Source: Clitopilus passeckerianus
Lineage: Eukaryota > Basidiomycota > Agaricomycetes > Agaricales > Entolomataceae
Length of the DNA: 64,000 nucleotides
Reading direction: 5' to 3'
Assembly (NCBI GenBank): GCA_944990035.1
Contig: CALYLX010000040.1
Span: 372,001 to 436,000, forward strand
A program made the translations under genes and the position numbers. The notes under the pieces are model-generated. The model worked only from the letters and a program-made list of their open reading frames with translations, ran no database searches and had not been told where the DNA came from. Shown here piece by piece: positions 35,362-47,800 of this stretch (its first letter is position 1; every line of letters starts with the position of its first letter).

Positions 35362-38300
35362 CTACGCATCTGTCACTGAAATCTTGACAAAGAGTGTAGA
35401 GAAAAGGTATTGTGATAACTGGGTATCATGCAGTGGTATATGTCGGTAACCTGCAAAAAAAAAACCATCAATTCCTTATACCGACGCGAAAGCCACTATG
35501 AAAACACTCACCATGTCCTAAACTCCCCAAACTCGTACAATACAAAGCAAGTGGGTCCTCATCATCCCTAGGCACACCTTGCCCCACAGCAAAACGCACA
35601 AATATAAGATCTTGCATGTCCCCAACACACTCAAACGGGATCCTCAGCTCGTGCTCCCAAACTGGATTAAACCCATTATTCTTGACGGTGCCAGTACGAT
35701 ATACAGGAGGTTTTGCGCTGGAGGATGTAGATCCACTGGAGGCGGAGGCGGTGTAAGCTATGGGCGGAGGTGCTAACGAGCCATTCGGTCCTTTATGTGG
35801 TCCGCTAGCTGGGGGTGTGCTGGGAGAGTGCTTGGTTACTGGCCAATCTGGTGTATGCACCGATACTTCGACGTAGGGGTCAATTGCTCCATCGACGATC
35901 TCAAGTCCATTAGAATCTTTAGGGCGCGGTAGTTGCTGGGCAGAGATGATCGTTATGTCGAGGAAATGTCGCGTCCGCTTGTTCAGGAGCCGTTTCAGCG
36001 AGAGATTCTTCAACGCCGGAGGAGTCACATCGTGTTCCGCAGAATGCGTTCCCCGAAGCGCTGCAGGTTTAAGCACGTAGCCCGATCTGCCATTCCTCTG
36101 AAACATGGCATAGTTGATCACATATCCCAGATCTATCCAACCCATGAGCACGTTAGCCCTCATTCATATTCAACAAGGAAACATACCCTGAGTCTGCCAA
36201 TTAATAGCCACCAACTGCGCACCAGCACACCAAAACCTATGCGGCTCATAATTCGACGAACTAAACCTCATCCCCTTCGGATATATCCTAACCAAATGTC
36301 CTCGACAATGCTTGATCAAATCATGCATCCCACTCTTTCCCTGTGCTCCTCCACTCGAGTGGCTTCTCGTACTAGCACGCCTGACTAGCTCTCCCCCGGG
36401 TCCATTTTGAACGTTCTCTGACGAGCCCTGCCCACCACCACCACCACCACCACCGCCGGAGGAGCTGCTAGGCCGAGGACCGATCATCTTGTTCACCGCA
36501 TTCTCAGAAAGAGAAAACATATGCTCAGGAGCGTAGACTTCTTTCTTGTTAATCCCACGACATTTAACGCCGACGGTGTATACAAGACACGCTGCTAACG
36601 CAGGTGAAGTCTTGACCTTGGGTTTCTTCGGCGTTCCAGGTATACCTGGACTGAGAAGGAGATCTCTAGTAGGAGAGGCGGATCTAACCACCTTGCTGAG
36701 TCTCCGCACGAGTGTGACTTCACCACTGTCCCCACTTTCGAGAGGCGGCGTTGAGGGTGCGGCGGATATGACGTTGGAGATTGAGTTCGTCGCCTGTTCT
36801 GGTTTATAGACAGTCCCAGGGTTCATCGAACTTCCATTGGGAGGTTCCGAAATAGAGGATAAAAGCTCAGGACGAGGGAGTGATAAACTCGCTCTCGGCC
36901 TCTCAACAACAGGCTTAGACGACGACGACGAAACGGAATGGGACGCAGACCGATGATGTGCGGGCCTCCCAACGCTACGCATGCGGTGCAGCAACGTCGT
37001 TCCGGCTTTAACCACGTCGTTTGTGAACGCTGCAACAGCCTCTCCACCGCTCAGACGCCTGGAGGACCTTCGGTGAGCTTTGGTGGATATACTAGCGTCA
37101 GAGAGGGGCTCAGCGACTTCTGAGAGGGGGGCTTCGGAGTCCGAGGAATCGCTTGTGGAGGATGGTGGGGAGTTTTCGCCGGTTTCGTCGGGGGAGGGTT
37201 TGGGGTGGACGAGGTTGAGGTTCTTCGTCTATTTCACGGTGTCAGTTCGGTAGAAAGATCAAGAAAATTGGGAAACAAACCTTGAACAGAATCTTATACT
37301 TCAACTCCTCCGGACTAGGCAACCTCTCAACCACCTCCGGGAATTCATCCCCTTCCCCTCTCCTAACCAACCGATCCCCAAACACCTCCACCAAAATCCT
37401 CACCACCTCCTCCTGTCCCATAACCGTAGCATGCATCTCCGCAGAAATAACAATCGGATACGCACTCCCCACGAACCCGTACTGCTTAATCGCTTCACAC
37501 ACAGCTCTTAGAGGGACTTTTGAGGTTAGTGTTCCTCCGTGTGTGACCATTGGCTCCCATTGTGTCGAGGGTGAGGACGAAGAACCCGCCGAACCCGCAC
37601 TCGTTGACCCCAACCCACCCCCAGGTCCCGGAGGATCAGCAGCATAAATATCCACCTCGACACTTCTACACCCACACAGCAGCGCGCGGATGTACCCCTC
37701 GATCGTGCTATCCCCGATAAGCTGGTGGCCGACGAGGTAGGTGTTGTGCGAGGAGGAGATGTAGTAGTCGGAGAGGGGGCGGGACATGTCGTGGTGTGAG
37801 TCGAGGAAGGCGGGGTTGGAGGGGGAGAGGAGGAAGGCGAGGAGGGTTTGGTAGGTCATTTTGCGGGCGGTCAAGGAGGGGTGGGGAGGGGAAGTAGAGT
37901 TTTCTATGGGCTGGGAGATTGGGATGGAGTATTTGTCAAAGACGAGGAGAAGCTCTTCTTGAGATAGCGTGGACTGGGTTGATGGTGTTAGCTGCAAGTT
38001 CAAGCTGTCTTGAGAATATGCATACCTTTTGCTTCTCCCTCATAAACTGCTCGAATACAGAGAAGGTCAATGTCCCACCACCTTTCTCTTTAAGCTTCTT
38101 ATACAGTCTATCGACTTCCGGTCTAAACTTGAGCAGCTTTCCCAACTTCAGGAAATCATTAAAATCTAGATATCCTCGCTGGTGGGTGTCCGCTTGCTAA
38201 ATATGCGCATGAGCAACAGCGAAATGACGAGTAAGAAAGAATTACCATACCTTGAACAATCTATCCAGCTCGTCTGAGCCAAGGTTAATACATAACCTCC

Positions 38301-39325
38301 TGCACAACTTCTCAACCTCCTCAAACATGAGCTTATGATCCCTCTCCTCATCTGCAGCTTTCCAATACTGCTTCGCCCAAAGCGCCTCTCTGGCCTCCGC
38401 ATTCCCTAACCCACTCATAAGTTCCTTCCGGACGGCATGTAATTTGTGTAGGATGGTTTTCCAGGTTTCAAACAGGTGCGAAGTGGGCGCGATTAGGTGG
38501 AGGGTGTTGTAGTCGCCCTCGGACACGTAGACGATTGAGATCCAGCGGGCTTCTAAGGGTAGGGGTAGTTCGAATTGTTCTCGGTAGTAACGGACATCGG
38601 AGCCTGTGCGTAACTCTTTGATGCATTCTAATGGAACTGCGAAGAGTGAGATGTTAGTAGCTGTTATGAGAGAGAACGAGGAGAGACATACTGATACGCC
38701 GCTTTTTGCGTTGCCAGATGAGTTGTCCCAGTTCCGGATCTACGCGCAGAATCCCAGTTTTCTGTTCCTTGCTGGTCACCTTCGTCATCGGTGTACCCTC
38801 CACAAGCAGTAAAGGAACAGGAATGTCCACAACAGATGTCTCAGAATGTGAATCAACAGCAATAACAGCTTCCTTGGCCGGAAGTGACAGAGCCGTATCC
38901 TTCTTCTTTCCATTCCCATTCGATGACGACACCACACCCGTCGTGAACGATCTATGCGGTCTAGCCCTCCCAAACCCATTCTCATTTCCACTCCCAAGCT
39001 TCTTCCCAACACCCAAACTCTTCGACCTAACCAAGTTCCCAACCTGCTCCCACGTCTTATTCCACGACGCCCTTAACCCCTTCCTACCACTGCTCAGCTG
39101 CACAGGCGTCTGCACAAACGACGCGTCTTCATCAATAATAGGCTCCAGCGAAATAGTTGTCGTCTCCTTGTACGCAAGCTGCCCGCTCGGTGTGGACAGA
39201 TTGTCGGCGCGTCGTAGTGCACGCTGCGGATCAGGTGCACTAGACGTGAATTCTTCGTAACTGTATCCTTGGCGGTTGCCAAGCCCGTTCAACTGCAGTT
39301 TTTGGCTCTTCGCCGTCACGGTCAT
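35362..39325 (-). CDS. PLC1: phosphoinositide-specific phospholipase C (delta type)
   Basis: Seven exons on the minus strand: 39325-38692, 38636-38251, 38196-38026, 37973-37281, 37228-36187, 36132-35512, 35450-35362. They encode 1,211 residues. The order is a Ser-rich N-terminus, a PH domain (about 170-285, ending in LIAPTSHLFETWKTILHKL), an EF-hand-like helical region (about 290-425), the catalytic X box, a ~200-residue Ser/Gly/Pro linker, the Y box and a C2 domain (about 1010-1200). The X box has ISSSHNTYL with catalytic His near 473 and MVTHGGTL with the second His near 542. The Y box has NWQTQDLGYVINYAMFQ with the splice inside it. C2 has DPYVEVSVHTP and NNGFNPVWEHEL, and the end reads GYRHIPLHD. 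The enzyme cuts PIP2 to diacylglycerol and IP3. It is larger than yeast Plc1, mainly through the linker and N-terminus. Confidence 0.94.
36432..36457 (-). repeat. trinucleotide run coding for polyglycine in the PLC X-Y linker
   Basis: On the plus strand this is a CCA/CCG run; on the coding strand it gives nine consecutive glycines within the disordered X-Y linker of the phospholipase. Length variation is likely. Confidence 0.8.
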
Positions 39326-39912
39326 CGTTCCTCAAAGACCGTTCTTCGTCGCGGGCGTGGGCGTCTGTGTGTTGTGAATAACGCCAGCGAGAGCGAAAAA
39401 GGAGGGAGGAAGAGGGGGCTATGGATGTGCAAGAACTAGGTTCATATAGTAGGCGCTGGACAGGTTGTTAACGGCCCCAACGTGTTGGATCAGTTCCCGC
39501 TGACCGTGCCGCTGCATCAAAACTTCGGGATGTTGTTGCCCTGGTTTTCCTCATGTTATTTTTGGAATGCGGGGAGGAAAGTTCAAAGCGTGTTGGGAAC
39601 GTGTGCAAGTACAGTAGGTATAGAACACAGCGTTCGGTGGTAGACGCTTGTGAGCGCCACACAGCGTATACACACAGCAAGTTTAATTCAATGTTTGCAC
39701 AGCTGCCATTGAACAAGCGCTCTCAGAATAAACGTGTCATATATGCCAAACGATGATCAAAATGATATTCAGCACAAATGTATGTAATCGACAACCAATA
39801 TAGCACTACGCAGTTGAATGACGTCCAACAAAACCCAAATCCTACAACGCTCCCAAGGAAGGTCAGAGTGTTGAAACTCCTCCCACGTGGCGTCTATCCC
39901 CACAAGAGGCAT
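39326..39912. other. intergenic, PLC promoter / INO1 3' end
   Basis: 587 bp between two minus-strand genes, holding the INO1 3' UTR and the PLC promoter. No gene was seen. Confidence 0.55.
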
Positions 39913-41703
39913 TTACCAAATCCTAGTCTCAAGCAACAAATCAACATTATTCTCAAGCCCAACACAAGCCTTGAGGAACGTCTCGAGCGCATTGCGCTGG
40001 CGGTTAAGACTGTTGACGACCTCAGTACCGGGCTTGACCAGGGGTGCCTTGAGCATGTAGGATAGGAGCGAGAGGACGGGGTAGAGAGGCGCGAAGTCTT
40101 CCATCTTCTGGACGCCGTCGGATTTGCGGTACTTGACGCGTGTGAGGAGCTCGGTTAGGACGGTGAGGTCGAGGATGAGGGGGGTGGCGAGGAGGGAGTC
40201 CTATAAGAGAGAGGTAAAGGTAAGAAATGAGGAAGAGATAAGGAGGGGAAAAGGTACGAACCTCGCACTCATTAAAGATATTAATAGTCGACCTCCCACC
40301 ACAGAAGATCTCAGAGTAATACTCATCGATAGCCCTCTTCGAGTCCCCAACAGCAGGCACATACTTAATCACGACGATATGATCGGGATGTTCGCCCTTC
40401 CCACCAGCCTTGACCTCCGCCTCCGTAGGAGCAGTGTACAAAAGCCTATTCGCGGCGACCATATCATCCACAACGCTGCTCTTGCTGATCTCCTTCGACT
40501 TGAACTGCCTCTCAGCGCTCAAGTTCCTTCCGTCGTTGTTGCCCAAGTGGTTGTAGGACGCGATGGAGAGGGGCTTGATGCCTGCGTTCACGAGGAACTC
40601 GGCGAGGACGGATTTGAGCTTGGTCTGGCCGGACTTGAGATCGTCACCACCAATGAAGGATTGCTCCCTCTCCGCAAGCGCGATGACACCAGGAACGAAC
40701 GTGTTCTGTGGTGCGCCGTTGACGAACGGCTCGCCTTCAAGGATAGCAGCAACAGCGAACAGGGTGGAAGGGGAAACCTCAGAATGAGATTCCTTGATAG
40801 CAGCGAGGAGGTTATCAGCGGTATCGTTAACGCCAGGGATGATATCGCTGTAACGCTCAGTGTTGGCAGTCCAGAAAACGACGATACGATCCAACCCGTT
40901 CTCCTGCTTGAACTTGCGGATGTCGCTGCGGATGTGCTCCAGGTGGGCCTGCTTGTCGGATCCTGGGATCAGGTTGTCTGCGCGGGCTTCTTGGTTGGCA
41001 GCGATGAAGTCGGGGTAGTAGATAGACGGGAGGGGCGTGCCGAGCTCAGCCATGAACGGCTTCACTTGGCGCTGGAGGTCGTAGTCGAGGACTTGGGCAC
41101 GTTCCATGGCCTTGTCCATGGAGGCACCGGAGATGTCCCAACCACCGAGAACGAGGTCGTTGGGGTGCACCATGGGGAGGATGTCGGAGATGGGGACGTG
41201 GACATCATTGCCAGTGGAAGGGTCGGTTCCGATGCGCACAGTGGAGGCGCGGATGACGGAACCGATGTAGTTGGGCTGCTGGATGCCTTCCTTGGTGTGC
41301 CAGATGATGTTGTGACGGTTGGCGAGGATGGTCGCGCAGAGAGTGGTACCGTTGTTGCCGCCGATACCAATCATCATTAGACTGAAAGTGGTAACGTTAG
41401 CATGTTATTCGACGAGATGAAAATCAGAAATGCTTACCCAGTCTTGCCAACAGTACGCTTGGTTTGGAACTCATACGACTTTTCAGTCGGAGTGATGAGG
41501 TACTGACCGTCAGTCACGGTGACGTGAGAACCGCGGTTGACGAATTTAGAGGTGATAAACTCGTCAGTGAACTGCGTGTTCTCGGACTGGACGGTGATAG
41601 CATGTGCACGGCGCTCGGCAGTGGGATGAACAGGGAGCACACCCTCGAGTTGAGAGTCGGGTGTGTTGTATCCAGAAGATCCGTTGGACACGATGGGAGC
41701 CAT
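39913..41703 (-). CDS. INO1: inositol-3-phosphate synthase
   Basis: Three exons on the minus strand, 41703-41438, 41381-40262 and 40200-39913, encode 557 residues, in the normal range for the eukaryotic enzyme. The NAD-binding motif [14 protein letters not shown] spans the first splice junction. Other family blocks are [57 protein letters not shown] (active-site lysines), [17 protein letters not shown] and [14 protein letters not shown]. The enzyme turns glucose-6-phosphate into myo-inositol-3-phosphate in an NAD-dependent way. This is the committed step of inositol supply for phosphatidylinositol, the substrate family of the neighbouring phospholipase C. No yeast-type UAS-INO (CATGTGAAAT) was seen in the 600 bp upstream. 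Confidence 0.97.
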
Positions 41704-43566
41704 TGTATGTGTTTAGTGTTTAGGATGGGGGTAGAGTCGGGTTAAGAAAGTTGGTAAAAGACGATGGCAAGGGAGGATCTTAATGTTCTATCAGATGGCC
41801 GGCGGTGGTATGCTTAGTACCTCGATGAGTGTTGTGGGCGCTGCTAAGTTGGTTCGAGTACATGCACAAGTTGCACGTATTTAGAATCAACGAAAGATGT
41901 CTGGACGACGAGTCGAACGACGGAGAGAGAGTTTACGAGAGCTTTGAGGGCTGTTTAGAGCGATGAGCAAAGAGTATTGAAATGCCTTAGATGAGGGATT
42001 TCAATGAAGACCAGAGAAACGAAATGCAGGCCATTTTATACGCAAAAATGCAGAGCTGATTTGGGGATAGTGATGGTGATGGTCCAAGCTTTTTTCAAAG
42101 TCCGGCGTCGGTAACGCGCCCCGATGTTTTTCATATCGCGTAAGGCAATCCTCGTTGCTTTTTGGGGTGAGTGCGTGCTACCCAGGACCACGTAAAATAA
42201 TGGACGTAAAATAATGAGCATCGAATATCTACTTGGCGGGGAGTTTGGCAGTAAAAACTTGGACACTTTGAGAGTCTTTCACGCTCCGTTTCCTTCGTAA
42301 ACCCCTCATAATCGTCCTCGGTAATCGTCCGCAGCGTCCATCTACCAGCCAAGGCTGTTCAGCCAGAGCGCAGCGATATCGAATTATCCATCGTCCCTGA
42401 CCCACGTTGGCCCTAACCGTGCCATGTGTTTTCGTGTACGGGGCGACGCGCCTTGATCACACGTTTGATCAATTTCCATCTTATCGTCAAAAACCCTCCA
42501 AAAATCAGCTACAAATCCCAAAAAGTAATCATCAGAGCCCATTGTCCTACCTCCCTGCACGATAAGGCTATAGAAATAACAAATTCGTCCTAAAAATTGC
42601 TCAGAAGTGGCCGTTATCAGCACCGGCATCAGCTCTGGAAGGTTCTGGTATTACTCCTCGAGGCAAGGGTAAGAGCGGTCATCAGCAGGGTCAGTTCTTG
42701 GGCTTCCCCATTACACTGATCATGGCGAAAACTCGTACGATTTCAACGCAAATAGCCTCAGAATGAGGTGATGAGGTGCCAATCAGTCAATACGTTTACC
42801 TCCCATCAAGCCTTCCGTGGTTCATCCGAACTCAGAGTACCAAGAATCAATAAAGATAGAAAGATGGAAATGTTCTTGACATATCGAAACTGTCGAAGGC
42901 TGTCTTCAACTGAATGATATTCTCATGGATAGAGGCCACTGGATAGAGACAGAGTATGGCGGCTTCGCAGAATCTCCCACTGCACAGCGTTCAGCGCTTG
43001 GCCTCTCAGGAAGTTCGGATATTAGCTCAACGTGCTGATGGATAACACAGAAATTAGGGCTTTCATCTCGAAGAACAATGAGAACATCACAACCGAAAAC
43101 GGGCTGGATTCGTCGGACTGAAGTCCGAACAGATGAACAACTCTGGAAATTCTCCTTCGACGAAGTATCCACCTGCTGAGGCCTTTTGATTCACGCTCTT
43201 GATTTTTCCCGACCCGCCCAGTCGAACAGTTCCATTCTGGCAAGGTAGTCAGGCTAACATGGCGGAGAAATAACCTCTATTCAAACTAATACCCGTTACT
43301 ACAAACGACGAATGCCTGCGTAATAGAAAAGGACGAATATGCGTAAATGAATTGCGAGGTATTCTCAACTTTCAGGTCAACGACCACCAGGTGAAAGCCC
43401 GCCCCTTCCGTAGGCGGATAAATCCTAGCAGCCCCGTCTGTACCCTCCCGTTTTCACACCCCCTTGGCGTCAAGGCATTGACAAAGATCGTTGTCGTCCT
43501 ACTTCCTCCAGGTCCAAACTCTTCGGACGTGGAAACAGGACAGGTCGGCGTAGGACAGTCTACAGG
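41704..43566. other. intergenic, INO1 promoter and gene-poor sequence
   Basis: 1.9 kb. The first few hundred bases should be the INO1 promoter and leader. The rest has only short open frames on both strands; none is supported. Confidence 0.5.
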
Positions 43567-44193
43567 TTGATTCTGTACCATTGGTGCTTCGCATTGACCA
43601 TCCTCGTTTTGGAGCCAAACGTGAACATGAGCCCTATGGGTTTCATGAATGTGCCCGAGGACGTCAGGGCGAGGTTGAAGTTGTTCCTGCCCTCTCAGGC
43701 TCGCCTTCAAACTCGTCAGATTGCTCTACAGGCTTGCATGACGAAGTGTTGCGCCGAAATCGCGGCGCCGTGGTATCCCGGACATTAGGATTACTCGTAC
43801 TTCCTGGAGACTCTTCATGAACTGCTTGATGACAATATCCATGGCTCTCCGAGAATATGGCTGGGAGGCAACGTTGCTGACGTCCTTATTGTTTCCGGCC
43901 GGTACGAAGCCGATGAAACGGAGGCGCAAAGCATTTACTATCCTTTCACGGATCCTTTAGCGTGTATTGCGGTATTGGCTCTCCAGCTGAGCGCTAAGGT
44001 AGGTGAACAGTACGAAGTCGCCATTGTCCAGCCAGATCAAAGGTTCAATCCCGACCTAATGGAGGACGCCTACGACGATATGGAGAGCGACCATGCGGGA
44101 GGAAGGGTTCTACGTTCGACAGGACACGGCGTGATTTCCGAGGCTGGAGAGAGCGTTCTGAGGCCACAGATAGTCCTGCAGCCTAAATTCTAG
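43567..44193 (+). pseudogene. broken hypothetical gene
   Basis: One frame runs from about 43,567 to the TAG at 44,191, interrupted only by a TAG at 43,786. Before the stop it reads VNMSPMGFMNVPEDVRARLK. After it comes a well-formed 134-codon segment: DYSYFLETLHELLDDNIHG, WLGGNVADVLIVSGRYEADE, YPFTDPLACIAVLALQLSAK, ending in LRPQIVLQPKF. The TAG could also be the end of an intron, since it is followed by a plausible exon start. The upstream part (43,350-43,560) reads protein-like in another frame. No family recognised. Confidence 0.3.
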
Positions 44194-44835
44194 CTGGAAA
44201 ATAGTTATGATGCCTCCGAGTGATAGGCTGCCCGCTGATTTCTATGACTATTTGCCATACTAATCCCCACGTCTGTATTAGCCAGAACATTTATGACAAT
44301 CAGATTTATGACGCACACTTTTCAAGGAGAGATGGACCTGGTTGCGCCTTGTCTTCGCAGTCTGGTTCATAAGTTCCACAAGCTAATGTTGGCCCATCTT
44401 GGATGCATGTACAAGTGTAGGCCGTTCCTGTCAAAGTGACTTGAAGATGTTGCAGAAGAGTCAACGACCTGGATCATTGGCTCATTCAAGGCTCATTCGG
44501 CTGTTTGGCTGTTCGTTCACATTCACGCTGCCAAATAGAATGCACAGCTTCAGGCTGAGACTGAGACTGCCACCTCGACAGAACGAAAGTTTGTCAAATT
44601 GTCGTCAATGCTATAGACTCAATGCTTTCCATCGAAGACTGCGCAGTGTGGTTTGTCTCCCTGTGCAACGAGGCGCTCGGCGGAAGCGCCCAAATACCCT
44701 TTGTCAGGTGGCTTGAAATCAAGTGACCTTTGATCGATTTTGAGTTCGATCCCTGGATCGACTCTACCTCTGCTGCCCTTCCTTCTGCATTTCTGACCAA
44801 CGAACGTACCGACTCCCATTACTCCATACGCGGCC
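44194..44835. other. intergenic, promoter of NLR copy A
   Basis: 642 bp with short open frames only. It shows little similarity to the sequence upstream of copy B, so the start of the duplication or a divergence boundary lies close to the NLR start codon. Confidence 0.5.
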
Positions 44836-47800
44836 ATGCCTAAGCTCTCAGCTCTTTTCAGGAAGAAGAAACCCAAAGATAGTCAGGCCAGCGGATCCTC
44901 GACGCCACCCTTTTTGGAAAGGGCACAGACTCCAACAAGGCGCTCTGTATCACCTCTGCCACCAAACAACCTGAATGCAGATGCACGAACTATTCCTCTT
45001 CGTAACCCACCAACCAGCATTATCACACCTCTCGATGGGACGACCCGTCAGTCAAGAACCGCAGCGATACCGATGACCACCCCTGTCAATGGCCCGTTGC
45101 TGCTTGCTTCAGCAAAACATCTGCTACCAATTCACGCATCATCATCGTCTGAAGCTTCCCCCCAGCAACCCTCCGATAAAACGTCGTATCAGCCTGACAT
45201 TACCGCCCGTCAGCAGCAGGAATGTGCGACCGTTAGAAGTGCCGCATCCCCATCTGTTGCGGACGCCTCTGGTTCATCCTCGAACCTGCCGGGCTCGCAT
45301 CCACTTCCAGGCTCACAAGTCAACTCGAATATCATAAATAGCCAGCTATCTGCTGAAGGAGATATGTACGTTTACAGCGGGACAGGAAACATGACGATTA
45401 CCAAGGATACTCCGATACTGGTAAGGATTCCATCCAGGATCACAGTTTCATCGTGATGTTAACAAGGAGTAGGTCCGCCTGAAGGAGCTTCTTAATCCAA
45501 TCAGCGCAGCATACGACTCTTACGAAGCCGACCAACGATCCAAATGCTTCGAAAATACCCGCGTAGAGCTATTGAGCAACATCGAGGAATGGTTCAGTGG
45601 GAGAAGCGATCAACCGCCGATATACGTGCTGGATGGAATAGCTGGCATAGGGAAATCAACAATCGCGCAAACGGTAGCTGAGCGGGCTGCTCGACTGGGC
45701 CTACTCGGCGCCAGCTTCTTTTTCACGAGGAATGAAGTTGAACGAATGATCGCAAAACATTTCTTCCCTACCATCGCATATCACCTTGCTCGCTACAACG
45801 AAACCTTTGCTGGTCGGATTACTCAGGCAGTAGAACAGGACCCAGACGCCGCTCAGAAAGGTCTCCTGCAGCAACTTCAGCTCCTCATCCTCTCCCCGCT
45901 TCAAAGTCTTCTGACTCAGAAGGAGCACACCATTCTCATTGTCATTGACGCTCTCGACGAATGCAAAGACGACGATGCCGAATTACTCTTAACCTTGCTT
46001 GCCCAACATATCCGCCATCTGCCCCAACTCAGGATCCTTATTACAGCTCGCCCAGAACGGCATATTCGAGATATTCTACAGGAAAATCGCAACCACGAAC
46101 TCTTCCATCTACACGACGTCGACGAAACTATTGTACACTCTGATATTCGCCTATATCTATCTTTCACTTTGTCTACCAAACAGGTTCAGAAGGTTTTCCC
46201 TAAACGTCAACCTGTGTGGCAACCCAGTGTCAAAGACATGGATATGTTATGCGGCGTCGCTGGGAAGCTATTCATCATTGCCTCCACTGCTGTGAAGTTC
46301 ATTCTCGATGATACGGGCTTAGGTCCAGAAGATCAGCTCGCATGCATCCTCGATGGTGTCTCAGCTGAAGACTTCTCCGGCTCAGGACAAACAGATGTGA
46401 TGGACAAATTCTACATCCAAATCATCCGCGCCGCTGCTCCAGCCAAACCAACCAAACCATGGATTGCTCGGTATCAAACAGTGATTGGAGCAATCATTGT
46501 GCTGCGAACCCCATTACCCTGCCGAGCTCTAGCCCAATTACTTCGTGTCACGCCGCCATCTATTGAAGAAGCCCTGGTTCGGCTTCATTCTTTAGTTGCG
46601 CCTAGTGGTGCTGGCGAGAACCTCACGTTCCGGATTCATCATAAATCATTCCCAGATTTCATCACAAATGAAGATCGTATCATGTGTTCGATGAGTCATT
46701 TAAAAACGAACATGTCAAATTTCGTTCCGTCCTTGCTTATAGACGCAAAGGAGCATCACCTGCGGCTGGCGAAGGCATGCTTCCATATGATGGATCAAAA
46801 TTTGAAGCAGAACATGGGCAACCTCTCTGCGGAGGAATGGTACAAAGACAAGGCCGAGATCCCTCATCTCACTCAGCAGCTTATTTCCAAGGAGCTTGTG
46901 TATGCTGTCACACACTGGTCCTCCCACGTACGCGCTGCGGGATCTGTCGCCAATGGGGCTGAGCATGACCTCATGAACTGGGCCACCAAGCACATTCTCA
47001 TGTGGCTTGAGGTGATGTGCATCCTAGATAACATTGGGAAGACGTATGAAATGTTGGAGAACGCCCTTGGCACCATAGTGAGTAATACCTTACAATTTCG
47101 GCCAACCGAATTTATCACGAATTACAAGATACTAACCATCCATGTCACAGGAGGCGTATGCTGAAAGCTGGTCAAAGGAGTGTGGGCTCCAAGAGTTACT
47201 CTCTAATGCCAGTCGATTCGTGCTGCAAAGTGGTGAAATTCTCAAGTTGTCACCGATGCATGTTTATTGGTCAGGCCTGCCATTTTTACCTGGCAAATCA
47301 GCAATATTTAGCACATACCGAGAAGCGATCGATGCAAGGGTTCTAGCTGGGAGTCAAGAACAGTGGGATTCTGCACTTCTTACCATGACGGGCCACTCAG
47401 GTGATGTAAACGCTGTCGCATTCTCCCCCGATGGCTCAAGACTTGCATCGGCATCAAATGACGAGACAGTGCGGCTGTGGGATGGAAAGACGGGGGTGCA
47501 TATCACCACCCTTGAAGGCCATTCATATTCGGTCAATGCTGTCGCATTCTCTCCCGATGGCTCAAGACTTGCATCGGCATCAGATGACAACACAGTGCGG
47601 CTGTGGGATGGAAAGACGGGGGTGCATATCACCACCCTTGAAGGCCATTCCAGTTGGGTCAAGGCTGTCGCATTCTCTCCCGATGGCTCAAGACTTGCAT
47701 CGGCATCTTCTGACAACACAGTGCGGCTGTGGGATGGAAAGACGGGGGTGCATATCACCACCCTTGAAGGCCATTCCAGTTGGGTCAATGCTGTCGCATT

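Noticed and set aside
40124..41380. 418-codon plus-strand open frame across INO1
   Set aside because: Shadow of the INO1 coding strand; INO1 is certain from its motifs.
44740..44765. tRNA-like T-loop sequence GTTCGATCCC
   Set aside because: No cloverleaf, acceptor stem or A box could be built around it.
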